Origin: Megalobrama amblycephala
Taxonomy: Eukaryota; Chordata; Actinopteri; Cypriniformes; Xenocyprididae
Assembly (NCBI RefSeq): GCF_018812025.1
Contig: NC_063061.1
Span: 29,142,585-29,206,584 of the forward strand
Length of the DNA stretch: 64,000 nucleotides
Reading direction: 5' to 3'
Both the position numbers and the translations under genes were made by a program. Each line of letters begins with the position of its first letter. Position 1 is the first letter of the stretch. Below, piece by piece: positions 46,271 to 57,490 of the stretch. Below the pieces are notes generated by a model. The model was not told where the DNA came from, ran no database searches, and worked only from the letters and a program-made list of their open reading frames with translations.

Positions 46271-47138
46271 TTCGGCAGATCAGAATCGATTTTTTCTTTT
46301 AAGAGACGCTAACTTGTCGTGCAAATTGATTTTTAAAACTTTGCAGACAGTTTTCATTCACAAACACCTATATTGTGAATTTAAAACATTTGAACACTAG
46401 ATATGAGAGAGAGGACCATTAAAGACCAAAATCGATACACAAGAATGGATCATATTTTCCAATTATACATCTCAGGGAAAAAACATTGGTTTAGTAAAGC
46501 TGTGTGAGCAATACAATCTGACATTACAAGCCAATTTGACATTACAAACATCTACCACGCTGCACTGTTTTGAACAGCACAACTACTGTCATACCACTGA
46601 AAAATATACTGTAGCTAGCAGCATCACTACTTTTAAACAGTTACTTTTACTACACTGCAAACCATGCCAAGATATGCTCTGTAATGGAGCCATGTTTTCA
46701 CATTTGATTCGACTGCTTGGCCAAAACCCAATTTCGATTCCACCCTCCTCCCCCGCAGGTCTCTTTTCATATTATATGATTTGGCTCCAAACCGTGGTAC
46801 ATTTGCGTCATCAATACCAACGTGAGTACTAGCAGCAGCTGTTTACCACTGCCTACTCAGAGGGAGAAGGCGTCAAAAATGTCTTTTATTCACGTAAATC
46901 TTCTGGGAAATGATGATTATGTGCCAGTCCAAAAAATGAAACATTATTATTAGCAGTTCACTTCTGCGAATCAGACCGGATTGGTTTCATACCAGTTGCT
47001 AAGTGTATCTGAGGTCCATGAACAGGTTTGGTGCAAAGTCAAGTTCAGAAAATGAGTTTCTCAACAACCGTATAAACCAAACTCACAAACCACTTCAAAT
47101 ACCTGATTTGACCACAACACAAGAAGTCAAAGCTCCTC
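46271..47138. other. Unique-looking non-coding sequence
   Basis: No repeat pair or exon found. A 98-codon frame at 46536-46832 has no recognisable motif. Confidence 0.4.
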
Positions 47139-47518
47139 TTAAAGTGATAGTTCACCCCAAAATGAATCATTTAAATCATTTATTTACTTTCTTGTTGTTC
47201 CAAACCTTTCTGTGGAACACAAAAGAAGATTGTGAAATACACAATGAAAGTCAATGGGGTCAAAAACAACACTGGACCCCTTTGACTCATTATTTACTCA
47301 AAACTCATGTAAATTTAAAGCTGTATTACATTCTTTTACCTGTGGAACAGAAAATATTTTTAAAAATGAATGAAAGTCAATGGAGTCCAGTGTTGTTTTG
47401 GACCCCACTGACTTTCACTGCACATACAAATAGTTATTCAAAAATATTTTCTTTTTGTGTTACATGAGGTGAGTAAATGATAATACAATTTTCATTTTTG
47501 GGTGAACTATCCCTTTAA
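47139..47518. mobile_element. Complete 380-bp Angel-like TTAA MITE
   Basis: Begins ttaaagtgatagttcacccc and ends gggtgaactatccctttaa with TTAA at each end (47139-47142, 47515-47518). Paired inner words 'ctgtggaacacaaaagaaga', 'gaaagtcaatgggg' and 'ccccactgactttc' show palindromic structure. The 154-codon frame 47003-47467 runs through it and is an artefact. Confidence 0.9.
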
Positions 47519-49081
47519 GGTGCCTATTAAATCTTTATATGTTTTTTTTTTTTTTTTTTCCCCACAACCAATAACTCTAAACTCCATCAATGCATCAATC
47601 AGCTTCCTTAATTGGTCTTCAATTCTATGACTTATATCTGTAATTCATGAAATTTAATTTTCCACCAGGACACATTAAGTTCCGTCAAATTTAGCTGCAA
47701 TTAGATTGGCATCAACGGGCACCATAATTCTGCTAATTTGGAGGGAAAAAGAGAGCTTTGTGTTTTTGGCTTTGTCAGCACTTTTGAGTTAAGGCTTTTT
47801 TTCTCCTCACAGGGTGCCTCATTTAGTCTGCTTGATTGTATAGGGCCCCAGGAGCCCTCGGTCCATTTAACCATTCTGATTTTTCAGTGCATGAACCACA
47901 GGACAACTCTACTAATAAGGTATTTAGTCAAAGTGCATATACTTACTGACTGACGGACACACATGACCTGCTAATGTGCGTGATATTGCATCTGAGTTCC
48001 CTGACCTGATTTGAATATGAATAACCTGAGCTGAAACGGGTCACGCCACGGGATGGGCAGGAAGGCATGCAGCCGCTTTGGGAATTGATATAAGTATGTT
48101 GGGGTTTAGACGCAGATGTATAAGCGGGTAGATGATCAAGTATATGGAGTTGTTATCAGACAGTAAAGATGGGCTGACACTCATAACCTCTTATACAGAC
48201 CTTTTTTTTTTTTAATAAATCATTAATGTTATGAGCAGATTGATAATTTTCTGTCAAGACTCAATTCTGGCTACATCATCACCTCAGAAAAATGCTGCAG
48301 GGAAAAACAATAAGACATCTAAGAAGAGAGATAAGCAATCAGTTGATGAAATAAAGAACATCTTGATGCTATGCCAAGGAACAAGATAAAAGAGGGTTGA
48401 TCTAAAGAAAAAAGAAAGATAGATTGTGCAGGCCGATGGCTGAGGGCAAAAACTGTCAAAGTAAGACCTTTAACTGGAGGCTGCCAAAACAACCAACAAA
48501 TGCTCTGACATCACGAGCCAGGACTGAAAATAAAGCTTCTGTACAAATAGCATTTCTTTACACACCTCATGAATCAGAGAATCACTGTTTCATCTCTGCT
48601 AAAAAAGAAATGCATTAGTGTACACTATATGCAATTTTTGGTATTATATCAATATATTTGGTAAAATATTTACAATTAATACCCATATTGTTTGTTCCAT
48701 ACACATTGCTTTTAATAAATAAATGAAAACATTAAATCACATTATCAAAGATATCAAGCTACAACAAATGCCCTTATTTCTAATGATCAAAACCTCAGAA
48801 TGTAATTTCTGCAAGTTAGCAGAAAATAATTCTGGAATCAGTACTTTTGTCTTGTTGTCCAGTAAAAAAAAATATCTAAACGACCTTAAAACAACCTAAA
48901 ATCACACATCAAATTTGGCTGAGAAAGTACCCCCAAAAGATCATTTAAAGTCATTATTGGGTTAAATGAGAAAAGCATCAAATAGATATTACAAAAGTAG
49001 CTTTAGAAATAAATATTTTATTTATTAAAATATTTATTTATTTATTACACAAACTTTTACGCTATATTGGCCATGTTTTAT
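47519..49081. other. Single-copy sequence, candidate conserved block at 47570-48060
   Basis: 47570-48060 is complex with many TAATTA-type cores ('ccttaattggtcttcaattc', 'agctgcaattagattggc', 'cataattctgctaatttgg'). It is similar in style to known vertebrate conserved enhancers, an inference from composition only. 48640 onward is AT-rich low complexity. Confidence 0.3.
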
Positions 49082-49109
49082 TTTATTTTTTATTAAAAAA
49101 TAAAATAAA

Positions 49110-49140
<31 letters not shown>

Positions 49141-49181
49141 ATTATATATTATTATAATATTATATATTATTATAAATATTA
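49082..49181. repeat. (AAAT)n and AT-rich low-complexity tract
   Basis: AAAT units at 49099-49142 followed by 'attatatattattataat' repeats. Confidence 0.9.
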
Positions 49182-49375
49182 TTGCCTTAAAATTTTGAGT
49201 TCATTGAAATAAAAAATTTGAGTTAATACAATGAAGATGATTGATTTAATAAACAGAAATCTGAGCCACATTAATTATCTTGTTGATTTGACAAAATCTG
49301 TATTATCTAGTTGATTTGACAAAAGAAAAAATGTTGTGATAAATCATGAATTTTTACATTGTATTTTGCTACATT
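49182..49375. repeat. 'ccttaaaattttgagttcat' repeat, copy 2
   Basis: Matches 40860-41045 word for word in the same direction, with an extra internal duplication of 'gttgatttgacaaaa'. Confidence 0.75.
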
Positions 49376-49699
49376 CGTACATTCGCTATCATAGACATCA
49401 GTGTTTATATCCGAACTATAAACTTTTATCTCAGTACTTCTGTGATAATTTGAATATTTGTAACACAGAAATAACGATACTGTGTGGTTGAATATACTGT
49501 TTGTGAAACTGTTTCATACCTAAATATGACAGCTGCTCCCTCTGAATCTAGATTGCAATCTTTAAACGATTAATCATTCAGCTCTAATACAGACCATTTA
49601 TTACAGCTCAGAGATGGCATAAATGCATACACTACAATTTCAATTGCATAAATAATGCAGTGAAATTAATGGGTTTTAAAAAGATATTAAAAGTAGCCT
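49376..49699. other. AT-rich non-coding sequence
   Basis: Nothing recognisable. Confidence 0.4.
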
Positions 49700-49945
49700 A
49701 TAGTTAACCCAAACATGAAAATTCTGTCATCATTTACTCTCCCTCATGTTGTTTTAAATCTGTATAACTTTCTTTCTTGTGTGGAACATAAAGAAGATAA
49801 TTTGAGAAATGTCTCAGTATTTTGTTTGTTCATACAATGGAAGTTAATGGTAGCCAAAACAGTCTGGTTAACAACATTCTTCAAAATGTCTTCTTTTATC
49901 TTCCACAAAAGAAAGAAAGTCATACAAGTTCATTTTGATGTGTAA
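49700..49945. repeat. Angel-like MITE lacking its outermost ends
   Basis: 'acatgaaaattctgtcatca', 'tttactctccctcatgttgt', 'aatggaagttaatggtagcc' and 'gaaagaaagtcatacaagtt' follow the family order. The terminal 'aaagggatag' words are worn away. Confidence 0.75.
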
Positions 49946-51272
49946 AATTTCCATAATTAATTATTTAAATTAACATGTTAATTAATTTACTCAAGTAATG
50001 AAAAATACATGTCTTACGTGTTTTTTTGTGTGTTTTTTTTAGCAAGGAAAGACATGAAGACATGAACGTGATAAGTTGAAGGTCTCTAATGAGCCAGATG
50101 ATTCAAACTTGGTGAAACTCATGCAACTCATTATACTTTACAGGGATTTAAAGAGATAAAAAAAATAAAAAAAAAACAGATTTAACCTTACAAGTTTCAA
50201 AATGTGTTTCACCAAGGTTTCATCAAGATCTACCAGGTAAAACATGAAAGAGATCAAAGTATTGGGTGCTTCAAATGAAAATATTTGTCTTGAGAAGTGT
50301 TACATAATAATAACACCATCATATCTATTAAAAAGGAATAATGAGAGGAAAAAAGATACACTTTAAATAATATAAATTACTCAAAATATGTCCAAAACAA
50401 ATATGTGTAAAAATGATTAATGAATGAGAACTTCTGAATCTATAATTAATGGAACAGTTTGTCTATTTCAAAGGTGTCATAGTGCACAAAATGAGATGAA
50501 TGTCATAATCCAAAAAAGGATTTCGCAAATCACCTATTTGACCTGAGACTGACCATTTGTATGTGCTGGGAATTTTGCCAATGCCCACCTGAAGCTCCAA
50601 AATGTATTGGCAAAATAATTTGTCCTTAGACAGACTGAAAATGCTAATGATCCACTGGAAATACACATAGTTTCTTTTTCAGAGAGGGAAATAAAGAGCC
50701 CTGGAAATGTCTGATAAGGTTCTATAATAACAATGACAACAGTTTTGGGAAGCTCATTAATTGAGAGTCTCAAAGTAATTGCTTTACATCCTGCGGGCTG
50801 ACGCCATCGTTAATGCGGAGAGCTGTCAAACTGACAAACAGCAAGTTGTGGAATATGGATTTTTTGTGTGTTTTTGTGTTAATAACCATTATCAGAGTGT
50901 TGCCGAGGGAGACTGTCAAGATGGCACCCGTGATAAAATGGCAACACGTGACAGAAACACCTGCCTGCGAGAATGACTTATTTTATTGGGAAGTGCACTG
51001 CTGCAACTTTCACAAGACTCTGTTTGGCTCACCCTGAAGGAGAACAATATTGATTGGTTGGAAAATTATAATAACAATAATAATGCCACTAATAAAGTAG
51101 GTTGAAAAATTTTATATTTCCTGCTATACAAACTTTCCCTCCAAAACCAGTTGGATTTTTCCTGTTATGTTGTACATTTTCATTGTAAATGTCTTGCTTA
51201 TTATTTTATACATTTATACTACTCTATAGCATTTTATAATATTAAACAATTTTAGAAATTAACACAATCTAT
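49946..51272. other. Mostly unique AT-rich sequence
   Basis: 50750-51040 is more complex. Two overlapping plus-strand frames there (50779-50976, 50813-51037) lack motifs. No gene is supported. Confidence 0.4.
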
Positions 51273-51814
51273 TTAAAGGGGACCTATAATGCCCCTTTCA
51301 CAAGATGTAATACAAGTCTCCGGTGTCGCCAGAATGTGTCTGTGAAGTTTCAGCTCAAAATACCCCACAGATCATTTATTAGAGCTTATCAAATTTGCCC
51401 CTATTTGGGTGTGAACAAAAACACACCATTTTTGTGTGTGTCCCTTTAAATGCAAATGAGCTGCTGCTCCTCTTTCCAAAAGAGGGCGGAGCTTTAACAG
51501 CTCGAGCTTAGGTTGCTCAACAACAACAAAGCTGGAGAATCTCACACAGCCATTTTCAGTAACAATGTTCAACCTTACATTGTTCAAACCGGAGTTGGAC
51601 ACTGATGGAGAGTCTCAGGAAGAAGTTACAACTTTTAGAATGCATCTGGACCTTTTTGGGGCATCTGGAGTTGATTCAACTGATCGACTAGCATGTGCCG
51701 TCATGTTAATCTTTTTTCATTGATCCTGCATAAAATGACGGCATAGTAAGAACACTCTACTACAACAACTCTTTTATGTAAATTTTAGGGTCGGTGATGT
51801 CACTAACCCGGGAA

Positions 51815-51816
<2 letters not shown>
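51273..51816. mobile_element. TTAA-type MITE, 'ttaaaggggacctataatgc' family
   Basis: TTAA at 51273 followed by aggggacctataatgcccct. The interior has 'atgcaaatgagctgctgctc' and 'agagggcggagctttaacag', common in fish MITEs. The far end is not clear because (AT)n and another transposon follow. The 76-codon minus-strand frame is a by-product. Confidence 0.65.

Positions 51817-51870
<54 letters not shown>
51817..51870. repeat. (AT)n microsatellite
   Basis: 54 bases of AT units, ending exactly where the fold-back element begins. Confidence 0.97.
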
Positions 51871-51873
<3 letters not shown>

Positions 51874-53108
51874 TTGCAAGAAAAAAGTATGTGAACCACT
51901 TGCAGAATCTGTGAAAATGTGCAAAATTTTAACAAAATAAGAGAGATAAAAAATATCATGCATTTTGTATTATTTAGTGCTGTCCTGAGTAAGATATTTT
52001 ACATAAAAGATGTTAACATGTAATCCATAAGAAAAAAAATTGCTGAATTTATTAAAATAACCCCATTCATAAGTATGTGAACCATTGATTCTTAATACTG
52101 TGTGTGGTTACCTGTTGATCTACGACTGTTTGTTTGTTTTGTGATGGTTGTTCATGAGTCTCTTGTTTATTCTGAGCAGTTAAACTGAGCTCTGCTCTTC
52201 AGAAAAAATCTCCAGGTCCCAAAAATTCTTCAGTTTTCCACCATCTTTTGCATATTTGAACCCTTTCCAGCAGTGTCTGTATGATTTTCAGATCCGTCTT
52301 TTCACATGGAGGACAACTGAGGGACTCAAACATAACTATTAAAAAAGGTTCAAACATTCACTGATGCTCCAGAAGGAAACACAATGCATTAAGAGTCGGG
52401 GGTGAAAACTTTTGAACAGAATGAAGAGGTCCAAATTTTTCTTATTTTGCTTGAATATCTTTTTTTTTTTTATTTAGTACTGCCCTTCGGAAGCAACAGA
52501 AGATACTTGCATGTTTCCCGGAAGACAAATTACATACAATTTACCTTGATCTTCAAATTCCAAAAGTTTTCACCCCCCATCTATTAATGCATCATGTTTT
52601 TTCTGAAGCATCAGTGAATGTTTGAACCTTTTTTAAAGTTGTGTTTCAGTCCCTCAGTTGTCCTCAGTGTGAAAAGATGGATCTCAAAATCATTCAGTCA
52701 CTGTTGTAAAGGGTTCAAATATGCAAAAAATGCTGGAAAACTGAAGAATCTGCAGGACATGGAGATTTTTTCTGAAGAACAGAGCTCAATTTAACTGCTC
52801 AGGACAAACAAGAGACTCATGAACAACCATCACAAAACATAAAAACAGTCGTGGATCATCAGGTAACCACACACAGTATTGAGAATCAATGGTTCACATA
52901 CTTATGAATGGGGTTATTTTAATAAATTCAGCTATTTTTTTTTTTTGTCTTATGGATTACATGTAAACATATTTTATGCAAAATATCTTACTCAGGACAG
53001 TACTAAATAAAAAATAACATGCATTTTGTATTATCTCCCTCATTTTGTTAAAATTATTAAAATTTTCACAGATTCTGCAAGTGGTTCACATACTTTTTCT
53101 TGCAACTG
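51871..53108. mobile_element. 1.24-kb fold-back Tc1-like element
   Basis: The two ends, cagttgcaagaaaaaagtat at 51871 and its inverse atactttttcttgcaactg ending 53108, start inverted arms of about 545 bp (51871-52414 and 52561-53108) around a 146-bp spacer. Paired words run throughout the arms (gaaccacttgcagaatctgt, tcctgagtaagatatttt, catgagtctcttgttt). TA lies at both flanks, and the CAGT start is usual for Tc1-type elements. No transposase frame is present, so it would depend on a transposase encoded elsewhere. Confidence 0.93.
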
Positions 53109-54140
53109 TATATATAATATTTATAATATGTTGTCCAATATATTTCTAACATGAAAAACTGGCAATATATAGTACAATATAAAAAGTGTCTAAGATTGAC
53201 TAAAGTTTATTTCCAAAAGTCTGCTGTAGCCTACACTTTTATAGAAATACATTCTTAAATTACAACTTGAGCATATTAAATTATTACAAGTTCATAAGAG
53301 TTCATAAGGCCCTGAAATGTCTGAGACCACAGAGAACGCTTTCCCAGAAACTCTTCCTCTGAGATATAACAACACTCAAGGGCATACAGTATAACTGTAT
53401 AGTGCTCTTGGGTTTTCTGGAAATTGTATACACAGCCACTCACCATTTGCCCTTGTCTCTAAGATCTCAAATTAAAACAAAGCGCTCAGTCAAAACAAGA
53501 CGAAGCGAACAATTCCACTGTCATAAAGAAACAGTCTAATGCCATTCTATTCTCAGACGTTTCTTTCACGGTGCACTCAAACCCCAGACACCAGGTGTTG
53601 TGGAGGCAAACCAGAGAATGCAAATAGGCCCAACAAATGCGCCGGATGCGAGCGTTCACCATTTGTCATAGAATATGTTCATTACCCACTGCTCTGGACC
53701 TAAAATTAGTGTCAGAACAAGACATCCTCACTGGGTGATGAATTTATTTGCAGCACGTGTTGCGAGCTTTCAGATTGAAGGCACAGATACCTCCTTTGCC
53801 CCCCTTCTTTCCCTCCATTCATCCTCCTCTCCACCTTCCACACGTCCTTCACATCTTTATGCCTCTGTTCTATATTTTTCTTTGGAGAAATATTAGTCAA
53901 CAATGAAGCCCCGACCACACAGCAAAGGACGGCACCCACCAGATGGTGTGCTAATATTGCTCTCCGTATGAAGGTGTTTCATCTCATAATCCAAGGAGGA
54001 ATATTCGGATAGGGTACCATCCTGCTCTCTCACCTCGTCTCTGACACACAAAATAAAACGGCTCATTGTGATTTGAGATCGGACAGACTGATATGCTTAG
54101 AGACTTTATTAATTTAATATTTAAAAGGACATATTACCTG
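53109..54140. other. Unique-looking non-coding sequence
   Basis: 53290-54060 is complex with no repeat matches. Opposite-strand frames at 53675-53939 overlap and lack motifs. No gene is supported. Confidence 0.4.
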
Positions 54141-54767
54141 TTAAAGGATTAGTCCACTTTTAAATACACTTTTCCTGATAAATTTACTCACCCCCATGTC
54201 ATCCAAGATGTTTATGTCTTTCTTTCGTCAGTCGAAAATGACCGTTTATGCTTTATAAACAAAATATCGCCTTGAACGTACTTTCCGCTTCCGCATTCTT
54301 CATAATGCTTACGCTGAATGTCCTACGCCTTCCCTGTTCACGTTTCGGAAAAAAAACGAAACTGGCGCCGCGTTCGTTCCGTAAGTAGAATAGGGAAGGC
54401 GTAGAACATTCAGCGTAAGCGTTATGAAGAATGCGGAAGCGGAAAGTACGTTCAAGGCGATATTTTGTTTATAAAGCATAAACGGTTGTATTTTTTTCGA
54501 AAATGACCGATCAGTTCGCTAGATAAGACCTTTATTACTCATCTGGTATCGTTTAAAGCCCTTGAAGCTGCACTGAAACTGTAATTTTGACCTTCAATCT
54601 ATTGGTAGCCATTGAAATCCACTGTAAGGAGAAAAATCCTGGAATGTTTTCCTCAAAAACCTTCATTTCTTTTCGACTGACGAAAGAAAGACATGAACAT
54701 CTTGGATGACATGGGGGTGAGTAAATTTATCAGGAAAAGTGTATTTAAAAGTGGACTAATCCTTTAA
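54141..54767. mobile_element. 627-bp TTAA element with nested 95-bp hairpin
   Basis: The ends ttaaaggattagtccacttt and aaagtggactaatcctttaa are perfect inverses, TTAA-flanked. Outer arms share 'catgtcatccaagatg' / 'catcttggatgacatg'. Within the left arm lies a second palindrome: 54241-54335 and 54392-54486 are 95-base inverted repeats with 2 mismatches by hand. They are GC-richer (ttccgcttccgcattcttca) and much less diverged than the outer arms. Same family as 62945-63764, which lacks this inner palindrome. Confidence 0.9.
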
Positions 54768-57002
54768 ACCCAATAAACCCCAAACAATACATTTCCTTAA
54801 TTTAAAAGCTCCAAAAAGAACACATTAACACAATACACATTAAATATTTCCCTTTAAATAAGTTTTAAGTGTTCTCAAAAAGAGAAAGTTTTGGATCTTC
54901 GACTAGAATGTCCTTAAAATACAATATATACATATAATAAAATGCATATAATATTATGCTTTCCTCTATATCATATGTGACAAGTATTTATGAAGCATTG
55001 TCCCTCAGAAAACGTCTCCAATAAACACAAAGTCAAGCCGCCCAGATTGACCGTCGCATGAAGGCAGACGTCCCGCCTCCCCACTTTGGCCCGTTCGCTA
55101 ATGATATCAATGACCTATGAGGGCACATTCTCACCTGCTTCCTACTACATCACATATCCAACAGCCACACTAATCAAAGTATCCCAGCATCCATCAGTGC
55201 CACGCCCACTGATGTCAGCTCAGAAAGAAAAAGAGAAAGGGAGGAAAATATAGCTCATTTTATTCAAATGGAGTCCACACCCATTTTGCTTCTGTAATGT
55301 GATATAATTCCTAATTCAAAATATTTTGACTAAAATAAAATAAAAGGCTTGGTGATGGACAGAATACGTTTCTACATTACGATGAAAGATTAAAGAATTC
55401 TTTTTTTAGGAATAATGTGCACAAATGAGACCAGGGATGTATATTAAGAAAGTAAATAGCATCAGTTTTGATTTCATGTCAACTTAAGCAATTAAAACAC
55501 CACAACAAAGCAGTTATGCCAAGAATTATTAACCCTACAGACAAAAATGCAACATTGTACTGTGATTTCCAGAGGGAAATCAAAGTTCTTTTTTGAAATT
55601 GACCATTCTCTAATTCACCAAAATATAGTCTCTGAACATTTGTCCAAAGTTAATGCTAACCATTACATCTTAGCTGAAATAATAAGATGCTTAAAATAGT
55701 TTATCTGTGCTTTTCCTTGGTTCTTGGCAACAGTTTCCCTCCTCAGTGATTGTTTTTGTTCCTTTTACTCTATTCCTGTCCCTTCGTTAATTATTAAAAG
55801 CCCATATCCCATGTCAGGGAGCAAATAACCACCAAACTCTGTGTCACTTTCCTGAGCACTTGGGCCAACTACCGTTTGCAAACTCTTTTGTTCGTCTCAG
55901 ATGTTTTTAAGTCCTGAGTATGGACTTGCACATGCAAAAAAATCATTATCTTAGCAGCTCTGGGGCTTATCTGGAAGAAGTTGCTCATATGAAGAATCAA
56001 TATAAATTTATTGCCGGCCAGGCTTCGGTAATAGTTTTCACCTTGAGTAAGCTCACGAGGACGTGCTTCCTTGTTGTTGGGACTGCACAAGTTCTTACAT
56101 GTGTTTAATCTCGAAGACTTCCCAGAATCCTCTGGGGGGTACGGAGCATGCCAAAATAGGCCCAAGAAAACTGGCTGTAGGCTCAATTGGCTCATAATTA
56201 ATTCACTTATAATCACCTAGCATGGTTGTATGATTCAATAAAATGACTATTAATTACTAGGACCTCTATTTAAGGAAGAGAACAATGGTCTATCTTAGTA
56301 GGGTTGCTTTTATGGGATCAAGTATTTTTGGACGCTCATCAGACCATTAAGTGAGGTCTATCTCAATGCCCGGTGAAGCATTCAAACAAATAAATCTACA
56401 TTTGACCCTGCCATGCCTTCAAAAGAAAGGCTCTGCTGCCCGGTATTATTGCAGTTAGATGCACGGCATTGTGATTTTACACTAAGTGATGACACGCACA
56501 CACAGAGATTAGCGCTTACCGTTTTCCTCATTCATTTCCAATGACATGTCGTGAGCCCTGTGCTCTGCTACTTTCATTCCCGCTGAAGACCCTTATCCCT
56601 CCATTCAGTGGTGGGAGATGCTCCTCAATGGCTTCTTTCACACCTTTCGCCCTCTTGTCACTGTGTGAATGCCAGTCGGGCTCTGCCATTTCCACAGACC
56701 TTTATCTGGATGGCACAAAGTACGCTTTGCGTTGGTGTCTTTTGTCCTCTGCCGGGTGAATGGCTCTTTTTGATTTGTCCTTACAATCTCCAGTGCAAAA
56801 GAGATGGCTTTTCTGCTTGGGAGCCTTCACCAGTATGGAAAAAGGCAATAGCCTACCAGTTGGGTCCACCGCACCTGCTACCTCAAATCAAAGTTCCATG
56901 AAGAGTCAAGACTAAACCGTTAATGACTTGTGAAAAATTGAGTATTCATGCAATCTGAGACTGAAACCCTTTAGACTTATTAAAAACCAATTAAAAATGG
57001 AG
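54768..57002. other. Single-copy non-coding sequence
   Basis: 55010-55250 and 56110-56900 are complex, repeat-free and could include conserved regulatory DNA. The minus-strand 115-codon frame at 55869-56216 and plus-strand frames near 56541-56901 have no motifs and overlap other frames, so they are not called. Confidence 0.35.
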
Positions 57003-57110
57003 CAAAGGAATAGTTTACTCAAAAAATGGAGTCCATTTGTCATGTCATGATTTACTCACCCTCATTCATTTTAAATCCATGCTACTTAATTTTTATTTAT
57101 TTTTTTTTTT
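57003..57110 (+). repeat. Angel-like MITE left-end fragment
   Basis: 'caaaggaatagtttactcaa' then 'tgtcatgatttactcaccct' is a worn left end, cut by a poly-T run. Confidence 0.6.
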
Positions 57111-57211
57111 TCATTGAGATCATTCACATGGCTTCTTACCTTACATCGAAAGGATAAAGAAAGTGACCAGGGATTGTAAAACTGGCCATATGTTATTCAT
57201 AACACACAACC

Positions 57212-57490
57212 TTAAAGGGATAGTTCACCCAATAATGAATATTAACCCCTGATTTACTCACCCTCAAGCCATCCTAGGTATATATGACTATCTTCTTTCA
57301 GATGAATATAATCCGAATACAATACGAATACATCCATCCATCATAAAAATAATCCATATAGCTTCAGGGGGTTAATAAAGGCCTTCTGAAGCAAAGCGAT
57401 GGGATTTTGTAAGAAAAATATCCATATTTAAAACTTAATTAACTATAATAACTAGCTTCCGGCAGACAGACGTACTTTAACTTCAGACTA
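57212..57490 (+). mobile_element. TTAA MITE left half
   Basis: ttaaagggatagttcaccca (57212) leads into 'ctgatttactcaccctcaag', 'aatccatatagcttcagggg' and 'aaagcgatgggattttgtaa', ending near 'agcttccggcagacagacg', which in complete copies is close to the palindrome centre. The right half is missing. Confidence 0.75.

Noticed and set aside
47003..47467. 154-codon open frame
   Set aside because: It runs through a complete TTAA MITE. Its peptide is a translation of the repeat and has no protein motif.
53675..53939. Gene at 53.7 kb
   Set aside because: Two opposite-strand frames cover the same bases, rich in Ser/Pro/His or Glu/Arg from pyrimidine-rich DNA. Neither shows splice or domain evidence.
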